This document shows, in pieces, positions 17,866 through 26,126 of a stretch of 64,000 bases of DNA. Origin of the DNA: Roseofilum capinflatum BLCC-M114. GTDB taxonomy: Bacteria; Cyanobacteriota; Cyanobacteriia; Cyanobacteriales; Desertifilaceae. Location: contig NZ_JAQOSO010000012.1 of the NCBI RefSeq assembly GCF_030068505.1, positions 1-64,000 of the forward strand. Direction: 5' to 3'. Position 1 is the first letter of the stretch, and each line of letters opens with the position of its first letter. Under the pieces are notes generated by a model. That model did not search any database, had not been told where the DNA came from, and worked only from the letters and a program-made list of their open reading frames with translations. The translations under genes were made by a program, and so were the position numbers.

Positions 17866-18240
17866 CATTCCCTAATCGAGGAAAGTAAACAACAAGCAGA
17901 TGTCCTCGCTTGTAGCCAAGTGTTGGCGGGTTTGAGATTTGAGAAGAAGTTAATTAGACAATTATTGAGGAAAGAGACGATGCGCGAGTCAGTAATTTAC
18001 CAAGAAATTCATGAAGAAGGTTTGCTCGAAGGAATTCAGCGAGGAATTCAGCAAGGCGTACAACGGGAGGTCTCTTTAATTACTCGTCAATTGACGCGAC
18101 GAGTGGGGGAACTGTCTCCAGAATTGGAAGCCCAGATTCAGTCTTTGTCGGTGGAAACTTTGGAAGATTTGGGGGAAGCACTGCTCGATTTTACTGGAGT
18201 TGAGGATTTAGTGTCTTGGTTGAGCGATAATGCTCGGTAG
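17866..18240 (+). pseudogene. 5'-truncated Rpn-family nuclease/transposase fragment with DUF4351, copy 1
   Basis: The open frame begins without a start and encodes QQADVLACSQVLAGLRFEKK, RESVIYQEIHEEGLLEG and the DUF4351-type tail LTRRVGELSPELEAQIQSLS. This is the C-terminal third of an Rpn (PD-(D/E)XK) recombination-promoting nuclease. The N-terminal nuclease domain (about 170 residues) is absent. The GTG at about 17920 could start a 106-residue protein, but homology begins before it. The same sequence is repeated 380 bp downstream. Confidence 0.75.
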
Positions 18241-18257
18241 CGATCGCCCAAATTTCC

Positions 18258-18605
18258 CCTAAATCCCTGCAACAAGCAGATGTCCTCGCTTGTAGCCAAG
18301 TGTTGGCGGGTTTGAGATTTGAGAAGAAGTTAATTAGACAATTATTGAGGAAAGAGGCGATGCGCGAGTCCGTGATTTACCAAGAAATTCATGAAGAAGG
18401 TTTGCTAGAAGGACAAAAAAGAGAAGCGGTCTCTTTTGTCACTCGCCAATTAACGCGACGAGTAGGGGTGCTTTCTCCAGAATTGGAAGCACAGATTCAG
18501 TCTTTGTCGGTGGAAACTCTGGAAGATTTGGGGGAAGCGCTGCTCGATTTTACTGGAGTTGAAGATTTAGTGTCTTGGCTTGGGCGATCGCCGAAACTCA
18601 AATAA
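18258..18605 (+). pseudogene. 5'-truncated Rpn-family nuclease/transposase fragment with DUF4351, copy 2
   Basis: This is a second copy of the fragment. The first ~100 bp from CAACAAGCAGATGTCC (18270) are nearly identical to those from 17890. It differs in the middle, where copy 1 has an extra IQRGIQQG stretch and this copy reads GQKREAV. The tails LTRRVGVLSPELEAQIQSLS are almost identical. The nuclease domain is missing here too, so neither copy can encode an active enzyme. Confidence 0.75.
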
Positions 18606-18645
18606 AACCAGTAAAGTTCACTCTCATGAAACCTAATGTTGCCCT

Positions 18646-18942
18646 TCAGAGTTTCAGCATTTTCGTCATCCGAAACCAATCCGGTTGGGATAGATCGTTA
18701 GCAATAATCGTCAGTTGCACCCTATCCCCACTCTGAATTTGCTCATCCCCCTTTTGAGTCGGGTAAATAAAATTGAGGGTCTCTACCTTCACCTGTTCGG
18801 CCAGATCGGCTGGGAGAACTTGCTCCAGACGCACCGTAACATAGGTTTTTAAGTTTTTTACTCCCGCTCTCTTACTCACATCGGCGATCGCCATTTCCAC
18901 CACCGTAGCGATCGCCTCAAACGTAATCGGTTTAGCGCTCAT
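18646..18942 (-). CDS. Small protein of unknown function next to a cargo-like gene
   Basis: A 98-residue protein, MSAKPITFEAIATVVEMAIA at the N-terminus, with a C-terminal beta-rich part (SGDRVQLTIIANDLSQPDWF). No signal peptide or membrane segment is visible. I do not recognise the family. It begins 28 bp downstream of the stop of the putative cargo protein on the same strand, so the two are probably co-transcribed. It could be a dedicated partner, chaperone or immunity-like protein, but this is only inferred from position. Confidence 0.65.
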   Translation of the reverse strand: MSAKPITFEAIATVVEMAIADVSKRAGVKNLKTYVTVRLEQVLPADLAEQVKVETLNFIYPTQKGDEQIQSGDRVQLTIIANDLSQPDWFRMTKMLKL

Positions 18943-18970
18943 GATCTTTGGGTCAGCCTCCCCCTATTTC

Positions 18971-20119
18971 CTATGTTTTCTTAATCGAACTTTTCTTACT
19001 CGTTTTTTTATCTCCCTTCTTATCATGGGAGTGACCTTCCTCCAAAGGCCCTAACGTCACATCCGTATCCCCATCTTTCGATAAAGCCAGCAAATTCTTG
19101 TACAGGGAATTCGGAAGCATAATCTCTCCATATTGACCTGCTCCACTCGGTGCAGACTTACCAATAGATTTAACTGCTTCTACCGCAAAATTGGTGCAAT
19201 TATACTTAAATAAATTATACTTAGCATCCTTTTTCGCTTCCACATATTCCATCAAACCATCCACTTCCGGCTGAGTTAACGCATAGGATTTTTCACCCTT
19301 AGAAGCATGGGCTACATCGGGTTCTTCCACGCGCCCAGGAACCCATTTTTTCGGATTTAGTGAAAAGCCAGTATGACGGCGATCGAGACTGGTTCCACTC
19401 CCTGGAGTTTCTAAACGCTTCATCCGTGCGGTGCTATCATACGTCCATGTACTGGCTCTGTAAATCAGAGGATAAAACCCAAAAGAAGAACCGGTTGGCG
19501 ACTGCAATAATCGTTTAGTCGGTTGACGCATAGCATCGGGCACATCGGTTGGATTGTTATAACTGAGCTTCAAAAACGTATGGCCCACATTCGCCTTCGC
19601 GAGGTCTGTTAACCCCAATCTACTGCGATCTGCTGTTTCCACATCTGCACAGAGCTTCAAGGTCGCAACCGGTGCTGTTACCGTTGTATCTTCAGTCGTG
19701 GTGGGAGCTGGCGTTGCAGTGGTAGGTGTAGATGTATCCGTTTCATCACCATCAGCCCGTTGAATTGAGGATTGAGTCGATTGGCGAGTAAGGGGGTGTG
19801 AAAACCATAGATTATGGTGGTCTCCTAGGGGATAGCGCTGGATGGGCGAATTCGGTGGAGATGCAGACTGAAGCGGGATCTTGCTTTTCCACCGATCGAT
19901 ATGAGCTTGCATATCTGGAGCCAGTTCCCTAGGGGGCTGATCGGTTTGTAAGTCAAAATTGGCCCCAGAGGGTGTTCGTTGAGCAAAGGGTTGACGATCG
20001 CCAGTCGGTTGTATGGGTGTGGGTTTTCGAGACACTATAGGAGAGGGACTAAACCGAGGTGTTTTAGAACCCGTGCCCAGATTTTGAGAGGACTTCCGAC
20101 GTATTCGCTGAGTAGACAT
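18971..20119 (-). CDS. Possible contractile-injection-system cargo with Cys-peptidase-like C-terminal domain
   Basis: A 382-residue protein. Residues 1-125 are disordered, basic and Pro/Ser/Gln-rich, with RQPFAQRTPS, ELAPDMQAHIDRWKSKIPLQ and SPIQRY. This resembles the N-terminal leaders of DUF4157/eCIS-associated proteins (typically PFAPQ, then PDMQxQ...IPxx, then IQR). A Thr/Pro linker (125-150) leads to a compact domain with His180 (NVGHTFLKLS), a second His (RRHTGF) and Cys308 in FKYNCTNFAVEAVKSIG. That His/Cys pattern is like NlpC/P60- or PPPDE-type papain-fold hydrolases. The Lys-rich tail ends in KKTSKKSSIKKT. No signal peptide is present. The catalytic role and delivery system are inferred; no sheath or tube genes lie in this window. 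Confidence 0.6.
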   Translation of the reverse strand: MSTQRIRRKSSQNLGTGSKTPRFSPSPIVSRKPTPIQPTGDRQPFAQRTPSGANFDLQTDQPPRELAPDMQAHIDRWKSKIPLQSASPPNSPIQRYPLGDHHNLWFSHPLTRQSTQSSIQRADGDETDTSTPTTATPAPTTTEDTTVTAPVATLKLCADVETADRSRLGLTDLAKANVGHTFLKLSYNNPTDVPDAMRQPTKRLLQSPTGSSFGFYPLIYRASTWTYDSTARMKRLETPGSGTSLDRRHTGFSLNPKKWVPGRVEEPDVAHASKGEKSYALTQPEVDGLMEYVEAKKDAKYNLFKYNCTNFAVEAVKSIGKSAPSGAGQYGEIMLPNSLYKNLLALSKDGDTDVTLGPLEEGHSHDKKGDKKTSKKSSIKKT

Positions 20120-20183
20120 ACTCGCACTTTGCCTCTGATATAAAATTTAAGTCTTGAATTTAAGCTTAACAGAAAAATTCTTC

Positions 20184-20978
20184 ATGATTGAAATCGATCG
20201 CGCTTGTGTTACCTTTAATCCCGGTACTGCTCTGGAAACTCCCGCCCTCCGCCAGGTTTGCTTGAGTGTTCCGGCTGGGCAGTTTGTCACCGTTATTGGC
20301 TCTAATGGAGCGGGAAAATCAACGCTACTCAATTTAATTAGTGGCGATCGCCTGGCGGACTCTGGACGCATTGATATTGCCAGTCAAAATGTTACCTCAT
20401 GGCCCACCCAAAAACGGGCTAAATTGGTCGCCAGAGTGTTTCAAAATCCCCTGTTGGGATCTTGTGCAAATTTAACCGTAGAAGAAAATATGGCTTTAGC
20501 CGTTCAACGGGGAGGCTTTCGGGGCTTAAAATTAGCCCTTCCCAACCGTCGTCGCGCCCAATTTCGGGAGCAGTTAGCCCGTTTGGGATTAGGCTTAGAG
20601 CGTAGATTAGGCGATCGCATGGGATTATTATCCGGGGGACAACGACAAGCGGTAAGCCTGCTCATGTCTACCTTAGCGCCGACTGAGGTCTTATTATTAG
20701 ATGAACATACCGCAGCCCTCGATCCAAAAACTGCCCATTTTGTCTCGCAGTTAACCCGCAACATCGTCAAAGAGCAACAGTTAACTACGATTATGGTCAC
20801 CCATAGCATGAGTCAGGCCTTGATCATGGGCGATCGCACGATTATGTTACATGAAGGACAGATTATTTTAGATATTGCTGGAGAGGAACGGGAAGGCTTA
20901 GAAGTCGCCGATCTCCTGGAGCGGTTTAATCAGCTTAAAGGGGAAGAGTTATCCGATGATTCCTTATTATTAGGATAA
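20184..20978 (+). CDS. ABC transporter ATP-binding protein (COG1101-like)
   Basis: A 264-residue ABC ATPase taking the ATG at 20184 (MIEIDRACVTF). Walker A is GSNGAGKS (39-46), the signature is LSGGQRQ (149-155), Walker B is LLLDEHTAALD (170-180), and the switch His is in MVTHSMSQ. It resembles the group of ATPases annotated as parts of tryptophan/tyrosine-type uptake systems with ABC_sub_bind proteins. No permease or binding protein lies beside it, so the substrate is unknown. An upstream TTG at 20154 keeps the frame but would add only 10 residues outside the conserved fold. It is followed closely by a small coiled-coil gene. Confidence 0.85.
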   Translation: MIEIDRACVTFNPGTALETPALRQVCLSVPAGQFVTVIGSNGAGKSTLLNLISGDRLADSGRIDIASQNVTSWPTQKRAKLVARVFQNPLLGSCANLTVEENMALAVQRGGFRGLKLALPNRRRAQFREQLARLGLGLERRLGDRMGLLSGGQRQAVSLLMSTLAPTEVLLLDEHTAALDPKTAHFVSQLTRNIVKEQQLTTIMVTHSMSQALIMGDRTIMLHEGQIILDIAGEEREGLEVADLLERFNQLKGEELSDDSLLLG

Positions 20979-20999
20979 TCCCCATTTTTGTTCAACTCG

Positions 21000-21356
21000 A
21001 TGGCTCGGATCATGAAGCTAAACCTTAACCCCAGTTGGCAAGAGAAGATTGCCCAGATCGCCAGCGATCGCCAGAAAACCTCAGAAGAGGTCGTCCAAGA
21101 GGCGATCGCCCTCTATTTAGGAGAAGTGGCGGCTAATTCTGGCGATCGTCTGCTTGCCTTAGAACAAGAAGTCGCTCTTCTAAAGCAAACTGTCAATCAA
21201 CTCCATACCCTAATTACCGTCATTCGACAACAGCAACTCAAAGATACATCCAACCAAAAAACACCCGTTTCAGAAACTGTTTTTATGCCCGAAGTCGATG
21301 ACGATATAGAGGATGAACCCGATGAAATCCTTTATGATTTTCTCGAACCGAGTTAA
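21000..21356 (+). CDS. Ribbon-helix-helix-like small protein with coiled coil and acidic tail
   Basis: About 118 residues from ATG 21000 (MARIMKLNLNPSW; a second ATG at 21012 is also possible). Residues ~10-40 (WQEKIAQIASDRQKTSEEVV then QEAIALYL) look like a CopG/Arc-type ribbon-helix-helix. A leucine-rich coiled coil (LLALEQEVALLKQTVNQLH) and a very acidic tail (VDDDIEDEPDEILYDF) follow. Proteins of this shape are often transcription factors or antitoxins. No toxin gene is adjacent; the upstream ABC ATPase is 20 bp away on the same strand. Confidence 0.65.
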   Translation: MARIMKLNLNPSWQEKIAQIASDRQKTSEEVVQEAIALYLGEVAANSGDRLLALEQEVALLKQTVNQLHTLITVIRQQQLKDTSNQKTPVSETVFMPEVDDDIEDEPDEILYDFLEPS

Positions 21357-21397
21357 CCCCCATTTTTTGGGGCTTGGAATTGATCAATAATCCTCAC

Positions 21398-22084
21398 CTA
21401 TTTTTGCGATAGAAGCTGCACGAATTTTTCGTGTTCGTCTGTTGCTATTCCTGCTTGCAATACCTGCAACACCTGAGCTAAATTACCGCTCAACAGCGCC
21501 CGAACATCTAACCACAATCCAGGATAGACTTCACTGCGAATTATCCCCTCCTCGTCGGCTTCGAGTTTCTCAAATTGACCGGCTCTCAGGCGAAACCAAT
21601 CGATCGCATGATCCTCAACCCGCCATACCAAATATTCTTGCACCTGATGGCGACAATACACCTGCAATTTATCTTGCATATCCAGAGAGACAGTCGAAGC
21701 AGCAATTTCTACCACTAACTCCGGCGCTCCCACCACATATCCCGCATCATTGACGATCGATTGTCCTTCTCGCTCAACCCGAAGGAGGATATCGGGTTGG
21801 GGTTCATTGTTACTATCGAGAACTACTGTGGTATTATCGCCTCCTTGACACCCTGGAGTCATAGACGCATAAACTCCCAACCAAGCGATCAGGTTGAAGT
21901 GAGGTTCGCCATGTTGGTTAATGCGTAACGGTGATGCCATATAAACCACTCCTTCGATTAATTCCGCTTTCTTCAATTCCGGCATGTTGGAATAGCGCCG
22001 TTCAAATTCCGTGCGCGAAAGGCGATCGCCATTTTCTAATCGCGGAATACTTTGCGATCGAGTGATCATTGTGTTCACAACCAT
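21398..22084 (-). CDS. Uma2-family (DUF820) putative endonuclease
   Basis: A 228-residue protein from ATG 22084, chosen because an AGGAGGG ribosome-binding site lies just upstream; an upstream frame extension lacks one. The PD-(D/E)XK-fold motifs of Uma2/DUF820 are present: AELIEGVVYMASPLR, EPQPDILLRVERE with the catalytic Asp, and PELVVEIAASTVSLDMQDKL with Glu, followed by YCRHQVQEYLVWRVE. These proteins are abundant in cyanobacteria and are often linked to mobile elements; the biological target is unknown. The C-terminal 25 residues are helical. Confidence 0.85.
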   Translation of the reverse strand: MVVNTMITRSQSIPRLENGDRLSRTEFERRYSNMPELKKAELIEGVVYMASPLRINQHGEPHFNLIAWLGVYASMTPGCQGGDNTTVVLDSNNEPQPDILLRVEREGQSIVNDAGYVVGAPELVVEIAASTVSLDMQDKLQVYCRHQVQEYLVWRVEDHAIDWFRLRAGQFEKLEADEEGIIRSEVYPGLWLDVRALLSGNLAQVLQVLQAGIATDEHEKFVQLLSQK

Positions 22085-22217
22085 AGTTTTCCCTCCTATC
22101 CTTAAATTATAGAAGCTCAGTTTAGGATTCCAGCCCAATTCTTGCCAGCTCTGAGTTAACTGTTTATGCTACAATTACACTACAATTGCAGATGTCAGAA
22201 TAAGAAATTGGTTATAA

Positions 22218-24812
22218 ATGTGCTTTATGATACTCAATATTGACCGCCAACTGATTGAAGCTGTTAAACATGAAAATCTTTCTCTGGTGCAGGAATTGCT
22301 CGATGCTGGAGCTAATCCTAATGTGAAGGATGGCAACCAACATCTCCTAGAAATATGTGAATACAAGAGAGAGATTCGCTACGAATTAGTCAAAGCCGGA
22401 GCTTGGAAAAATAACCTCAAAACTGAATTGGTGATGGCCATTCCCTACGGGATTGAAGTCGTTCGCACCCTAGTTGAGAAAGGAGCAGATGTCAATGTAC
22501 AGACCTTTAGTGGTACTCCCCTTTCCGTAGCGGCTGGTAGGGGTGAACCAGAAATAGTCTCCCTGTTGATTCAGTCGGGAGCCGATCTGGATGCCAAAGC
22601 TCCTCTACTTAATGCTCTCAAAGGTAAGCATTTTGAGATTGCCTTGGAATTACTACGCGAGGGGGCCGATCCGAATATAACCGATACTTTTGATAAAACA
22701 CCAGCGATCGCCTTAGCCACAGCCGCAGGTAACGATCCAAAAGCCAATCAGGTCTTAAAAGCACTCCTAGCTGCCGGGGTTAATGTCAATCAAGGGATCT
22801 CCGGTATCACCATCAATGATGCTGAGGTGAAAAAACAGGCCGGAGAAGCATTAGGAACGCTGTTCAAATCCCTAGAAGCAGTCGGTGAGGTATGGGAAAA
22901 AATTGAGACCTTAGAAGAGACAGACGATCCTGAAGCTGAAGCCAAACAAGCTCTAGAAGAACTCGAAGCCATCAAGTCTCAATCCTCTGCCTCTCCTAGC
23001 GTCCAACCCATTCATATCAGGGATACCGTTCCCTTGATTTTGGCGGCTCGATGTGGATACGCTCAAACGGTTGCTATCCTTCTAGAAGCTGGCGCTCATC
23101 CCCATGAAAAGGATGGTGAAGGTTTGAGTGCCTTTGATTGGGCAACTCGCAATCAAGATACCCAAGTTTTGGACGTGCTGCGCTCTTTTGGCATTGTCGA
23201 TACTCCAATCTCTCAAGATGAAATTCTGCTCAAAGCAGCCGTTGCGGGAGCAGTCGATGCGGCGCGATCAGCAATTGAGCAAGGAGCAAATGTGGATACT
23301 CGCGATCGCCGACGCGATACCCGCAACAAAACACCCCTGATGTTAGCAGCAAGAGAAGGCCATGTAGACATGGTAAACTTGCTTCTCTCGGCTGGCGCTC
23401 ATCCCAATCTCGACGACCTAGCTGGGGGAGAAGTACCCTTCCTATTGTCTGGTTCTTACAGTGCGGATTCCTTAAACCAGTACGGTTACCAAGCCGGGAG
23501 AACTGCCCTGATGTTAGCCGTCGAAGCCGGTCACCGAGATGTAGTAGAGGCTTTGTTGGCAGCTAAACCGGACTTGAATCAACAGGATGGCTTGAATGTA
23601 ACTGCCTTGATGATTGCCTGTGAGAAGGGGCATCTGGACATTGTGCAACAGTTGTTAGCTGAAGGAGCTGATATAAATTTGAACATTAAAGGAGTCAGTG
23701 CGTTAAGCATTGCTGTTTGGGAGAAACAGGAAGAAATTGCTATGTTCTTGATTAACCAAGGGGCTGATTTTCAGGTTCAGAGTGAAGATAGGGAAAATCT
23801 GTTGATGCGAGCTGCGAGTATGGGTTCTTTACCCTTGGTGCAGCTCTTGTTAAGTAAAGGGATGGATGTGAATGCTAGGAGTGGCGACAGCACTGCTCTC
23901 ATTGATGCCTTGAATTACTACAATTCAGAGGAAGAAAATCTTGAGGTAATTGAGACTCTGTTAGCCGCAGGTGCCGATCCCAATCTGGGTAACTATGAGG
24001 GAGGAACGGCTTTGACTGCGGGGGTTTATCGAGGGAGTGTCGATGCGATCCGTGCATTACTGGCTGCGGGGGTGGATATTGAGCAACGAGACCGGGAGGG
24101 TCGAACCGCGTTGAGTTTAGCTAAGGTTTTTGGGCGCTCTAATGTCTTAAACCTATTGCGGGAATGGGCGGGCGATCGCGCCCAAGAATTAGAAATAGAC
24201 TTAGAACAACCGGATGATGAATATGAAGAAGATCCCCGCGCTGATATAGAGTATGACTATCCTGATTTTTCCGAGCGCGGACGCGATCCGGCCTATGGGG
24301 AAGCGGTGCAAGAATTAGCCGAAATTTGTGGCGATCGACCCATTGAGTTTAGCGATCTTGAAGGTGGATTTTACATCAATGTTAGGGTGAATAAACGCAA
24401 GGATTTAGATGTAGAAGCCCTGCAAAATCAGTTTATGGCTAAGGGATGCTATGTTTTTGCTTCGAGTCGCACCCTCTTTGAGCATTTGCCCGAATGTTTG
24501 ACGGTCTTTCCCACGACGGATAAATATGAGGCGATCGCCGCCATGGGTACAAATGGCTGTAACTATGGTATTGGCACAGGCTATGTGTTGCAATGGTTGC
24601 AAGCATTGGAAGCCAAACAGCCGTTTATTATTACCTATATTCGTTATGATTCCTTAGCCCTTCGCTTTCTCTCTCCCCTAGAAGATGTCGAGTATTGGGC
24701 TGATGAAATGTATGAGTTTTGCCCTGACCTTATTGACCAGGGAGTTATGGAGCGCGATAGGCTGATTGAATGCCTGAAAACCAGCGATCGCATCAGCTTT
24801 TGGTGGGATTAA
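22218..24812 (+). CDS. Ankyrin-repeat protein with C-terminal DUF4253 domain
   Basis: An 864-residue protein. About 13-15 ankyrin repeats fill residues 1-660, recognisable by TPLMLAAREGHVDMVNLLLS and GADPN/GAHPN turns. An unusual helical insert (about 215-255, EALGTLFKSLEAVGEVWEKI) interrupts them. An acidic linker (LEQPDDEYEEDPRADIEYDY) leads to a DUF4253 domain at about 700-864, with GTGYVLQWLQALEAKQPF, EMYEFCPDLIDQG and SFWWD at the end. Ankyrins bind protein partners; DUF4253 has no known activity. ATG 22218 or ATG 22227 (MILNIDRQ) can be the start. No signal peptide is present, so a cytosolic location is likely. Confidence 0.85.
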   Translation: MCFMILNIDRQLIEAVKHENLSLVQELLDAGANPNVKDGNQHLLEICEYKREIRYELVKAGAWKNNLKTELVMAIPYGIEVVRTLVEKGADVNVQTFSGTPLSVAAGRGEPEIVSLLIQSGADLDAKAPLLNALKGKHFEIALELLREGADPNITDTFDKTPAIALATAAGNDPKANQVLKALLAAGVNVNQGISGITINDAEVKKQAGEALGTLFKSLEAVGEVWEKIETLEETDDPEAEAKQALEELEAIKSQSSASPSVQPIHIRDTVPLILAARCGYAQTVAILLEAGAHPHEKDGEGLSAFDWATRNQDTQVLDVLRSFGIVDTPISQDEILLKAAVAGAVDAARSAIEQGANVDTRDRRRDTRNKTPLMLAAREGHVDMVNLLLSAGAHPNLDDLAGGEVPFLLSGSYSADSLNQYGYQAGRTALMLAVEAGHRDVVEALLAAKPDLNQQDGLNVTALMIACEKGHLDIVQQLLAEGADINLNIKGVSALSIAVWEKQEEIAMFLINQGADFQVQSEDRENLLMRAASMGSLPLVQLLLSKGMDVNARSGDSTALIDALNYYNSEEENLEVIETLLAAGADPNLGNYEGGTALTAGVYRGSVDAIRALLAAGVDIEQRDREGRTALSLAKVFGRSNVLNLLREWAGDRAQELEIDLEQPDDEYEEDPRADIEYDYPDFSERGRDPAYGEAVQELAEICGDRPIEFSDLEGGFYINVRVNKRKDLDVEALQNQFMAKGCYVFASSRTLFEHLPECLTVFPTTDKYEAIAAMGTNGCNYGIGTGYVLQWLQALEAKQPFIITYIRYDSLALRFLSPLEDVEYWADEMYEFCPDLIDQGVMERDRLIECLKTSDRISFWWD

Positions 24813-24905
24813 GTTTATGGAAGGAAAATCAAACCCCCATTAGACGCGAATCTGTTATTCCCTAATTGCCTACACAACCAGACTGACCTCTAATCGACAT
24901 TAGCC

Positions 24906-26048
24906 GTGATTAATCTCTCTAAACCGACTGACGATGATTTATTTGACTATCACTATGATGAACCGGGAAGTTTGCCGGGAACCCTAGAATTTGAAGAAGA
25001 TGCGACTCCCTCTCAGCTCATTCTGATTGATTATACGGAAAGTCAAACGGAACGTACAGAATTAACGACTCCAGAAGAGTGTTTATCCTACTTAAAGAGT
25101 CCCTCGGTGTCTTGGGTCAATGTTTTAGGATTGGGTTCCCAGGAGATTTGGCCAGGGGTTCGTCAGGTGTTTGGGTTACATCCTTTAGCCTTAGAAGATG
25201 TGGTCAATGTCCCCCAACGACCGAAAGTAGAAGATTATGGCGAGTATCTGGTGATTATTACGCAGATGGTGCGCTTAAAGGAGCCAGGTAAGGGATTTTA
25301 TATCGAACAGGCCAGTTTAATTTTAGGCGATCGCTACTTACTGACGGTGCAAGAGAACGATCGCGGGGAGGGGTTGCGTCAGGTGCGCGATCGCATTCAG
25401 ACGGGTAAAGGAATTATTCGTAGCCAGGGTGCAGACTATTTGATGTACAGTATTTTGGATGCGATCGTCGATGGATTTTTCCCCGTTTTAGAAGCCTATG
25501 GCGATCGCATTCACGATCTAGAGCAGGAAGTGGTCACGTCTCCCAGTCACAAAACCTTAAAGACTCTCTATCGTATCCGACGGGAATTACTCGCTCTGCG
25601 TCGGCAAATTTGGCCCCTACGAGATGCCATAAAACTGTTAGTCCGTAATCCCAGTCCCTTAATTGGCCAAACCGTGCAAATTGAATTAAGAGATTGCTAT
25701 GACCATACCCTACAAGTGATGGATTTGGTGGAAACTTATCGCGAATTGACCTCAGAGATTATGAATGTCTACTTGTCTTCTGTGAGCAATAAGACCAATG
25801 AAATTATGAAAGTCTTAACTGTTATTGCCACGATTTTTAACCCGCTCACCTTTGTGGTTGGGGTTTATGGCATGAATTTTAATCCCGAAGCCTCCCCGTG
25901 GAATATGCCAGAACTGAATTGGGCCTGGGGATATCCCATGGTTTGGGGAGTCATGTTGAGTATTTCTGGGGGGTTAATTTATCTGTTTTGGCGCTGGGGT
26001 TGGTTTCAAGACCTCTCTACCCATTTGGATATAGAGGACGATCGTTAG
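24906..26048 (+). CDS. corA: CorA-family magnesium/cobalt transporter
   Basis: A 380-residue CorA channel with GTG start (24906). The large N-terminal cytosolic domain includes HPLALEDVVNVPQRPKVEDY, and the long stalk helix includes YRIRRELLALRRQIWPLRDA. Two C-terminal transmembrane helices follow; the first ends in the selectivity signature Gly322-Met323-Asn324 (VYGMNFNPEA). CorA pentamers carry Mg2+ (sometimes Co2+ or Ni2+) into the cytosol under control of bound Mg2+. The length is slightly over the usual 320-350 because of an N-terminal acidic extension. It lies 78 bp upstream of mutS2, separated by a small hairpin. Confidence 0.95.
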   Translation: MINLSKPTDDDLFDYHYDEPGSLPGTLEFEEDATPSQLILIDYTESQTERTELTTPEECLSYLKSPSVSWVNVLGLGSQEIWPGVRQVFGLHPLALEDVVNVPQRPKVEDYGEYLVIITQMVRLKEPGKGFYIEQASLILGDRYLLTVQENDRGEGLRQVRDRIQTGKGIIRSQGADYLMYSILDAIVDGFFPVLEAYGDRIHDLEQEVVTSPSHKTLKTLYRIRRELLALRRQIWPLRDAIKLLVRNPSPLIGQTVQIELRDCYDHTLQVMDLVETYRELTSEIMNVYLSSVSNKTNEIMKVLTVIATIFNPLTFVVGVYGMNFNPEASPWNMPELNWAWGYPMVWGVMLSISGGLIYLFWRWGWFQDLSTHLDIEDDR

Positions 26049-26052
26049 GGAT

Positions 26053-26069
26053 ACAGCGCTTTGCGCTGT
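26053..26069. repeat. 17-bp dispersed hairpin ACAGCGC-TTT-GCGCTGT
   Basis: A perfect 7-bp stem with TTT loop between corA and mutS2. The identical 17-mer recurs at 44350-44366, and a similar TAGCGC/GCGCTA hairpin lies at about 28726-28743. It could terminate corA transcription, but its recurrence marks it as a dispersed repeat. Confidence 0.7.
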
Positions 26070-26126
26070 CCAGAGTGGCAAAAGTCGATACAATAAACAG
26101 TGTGGCGTTAAATCGATAGAACACGA

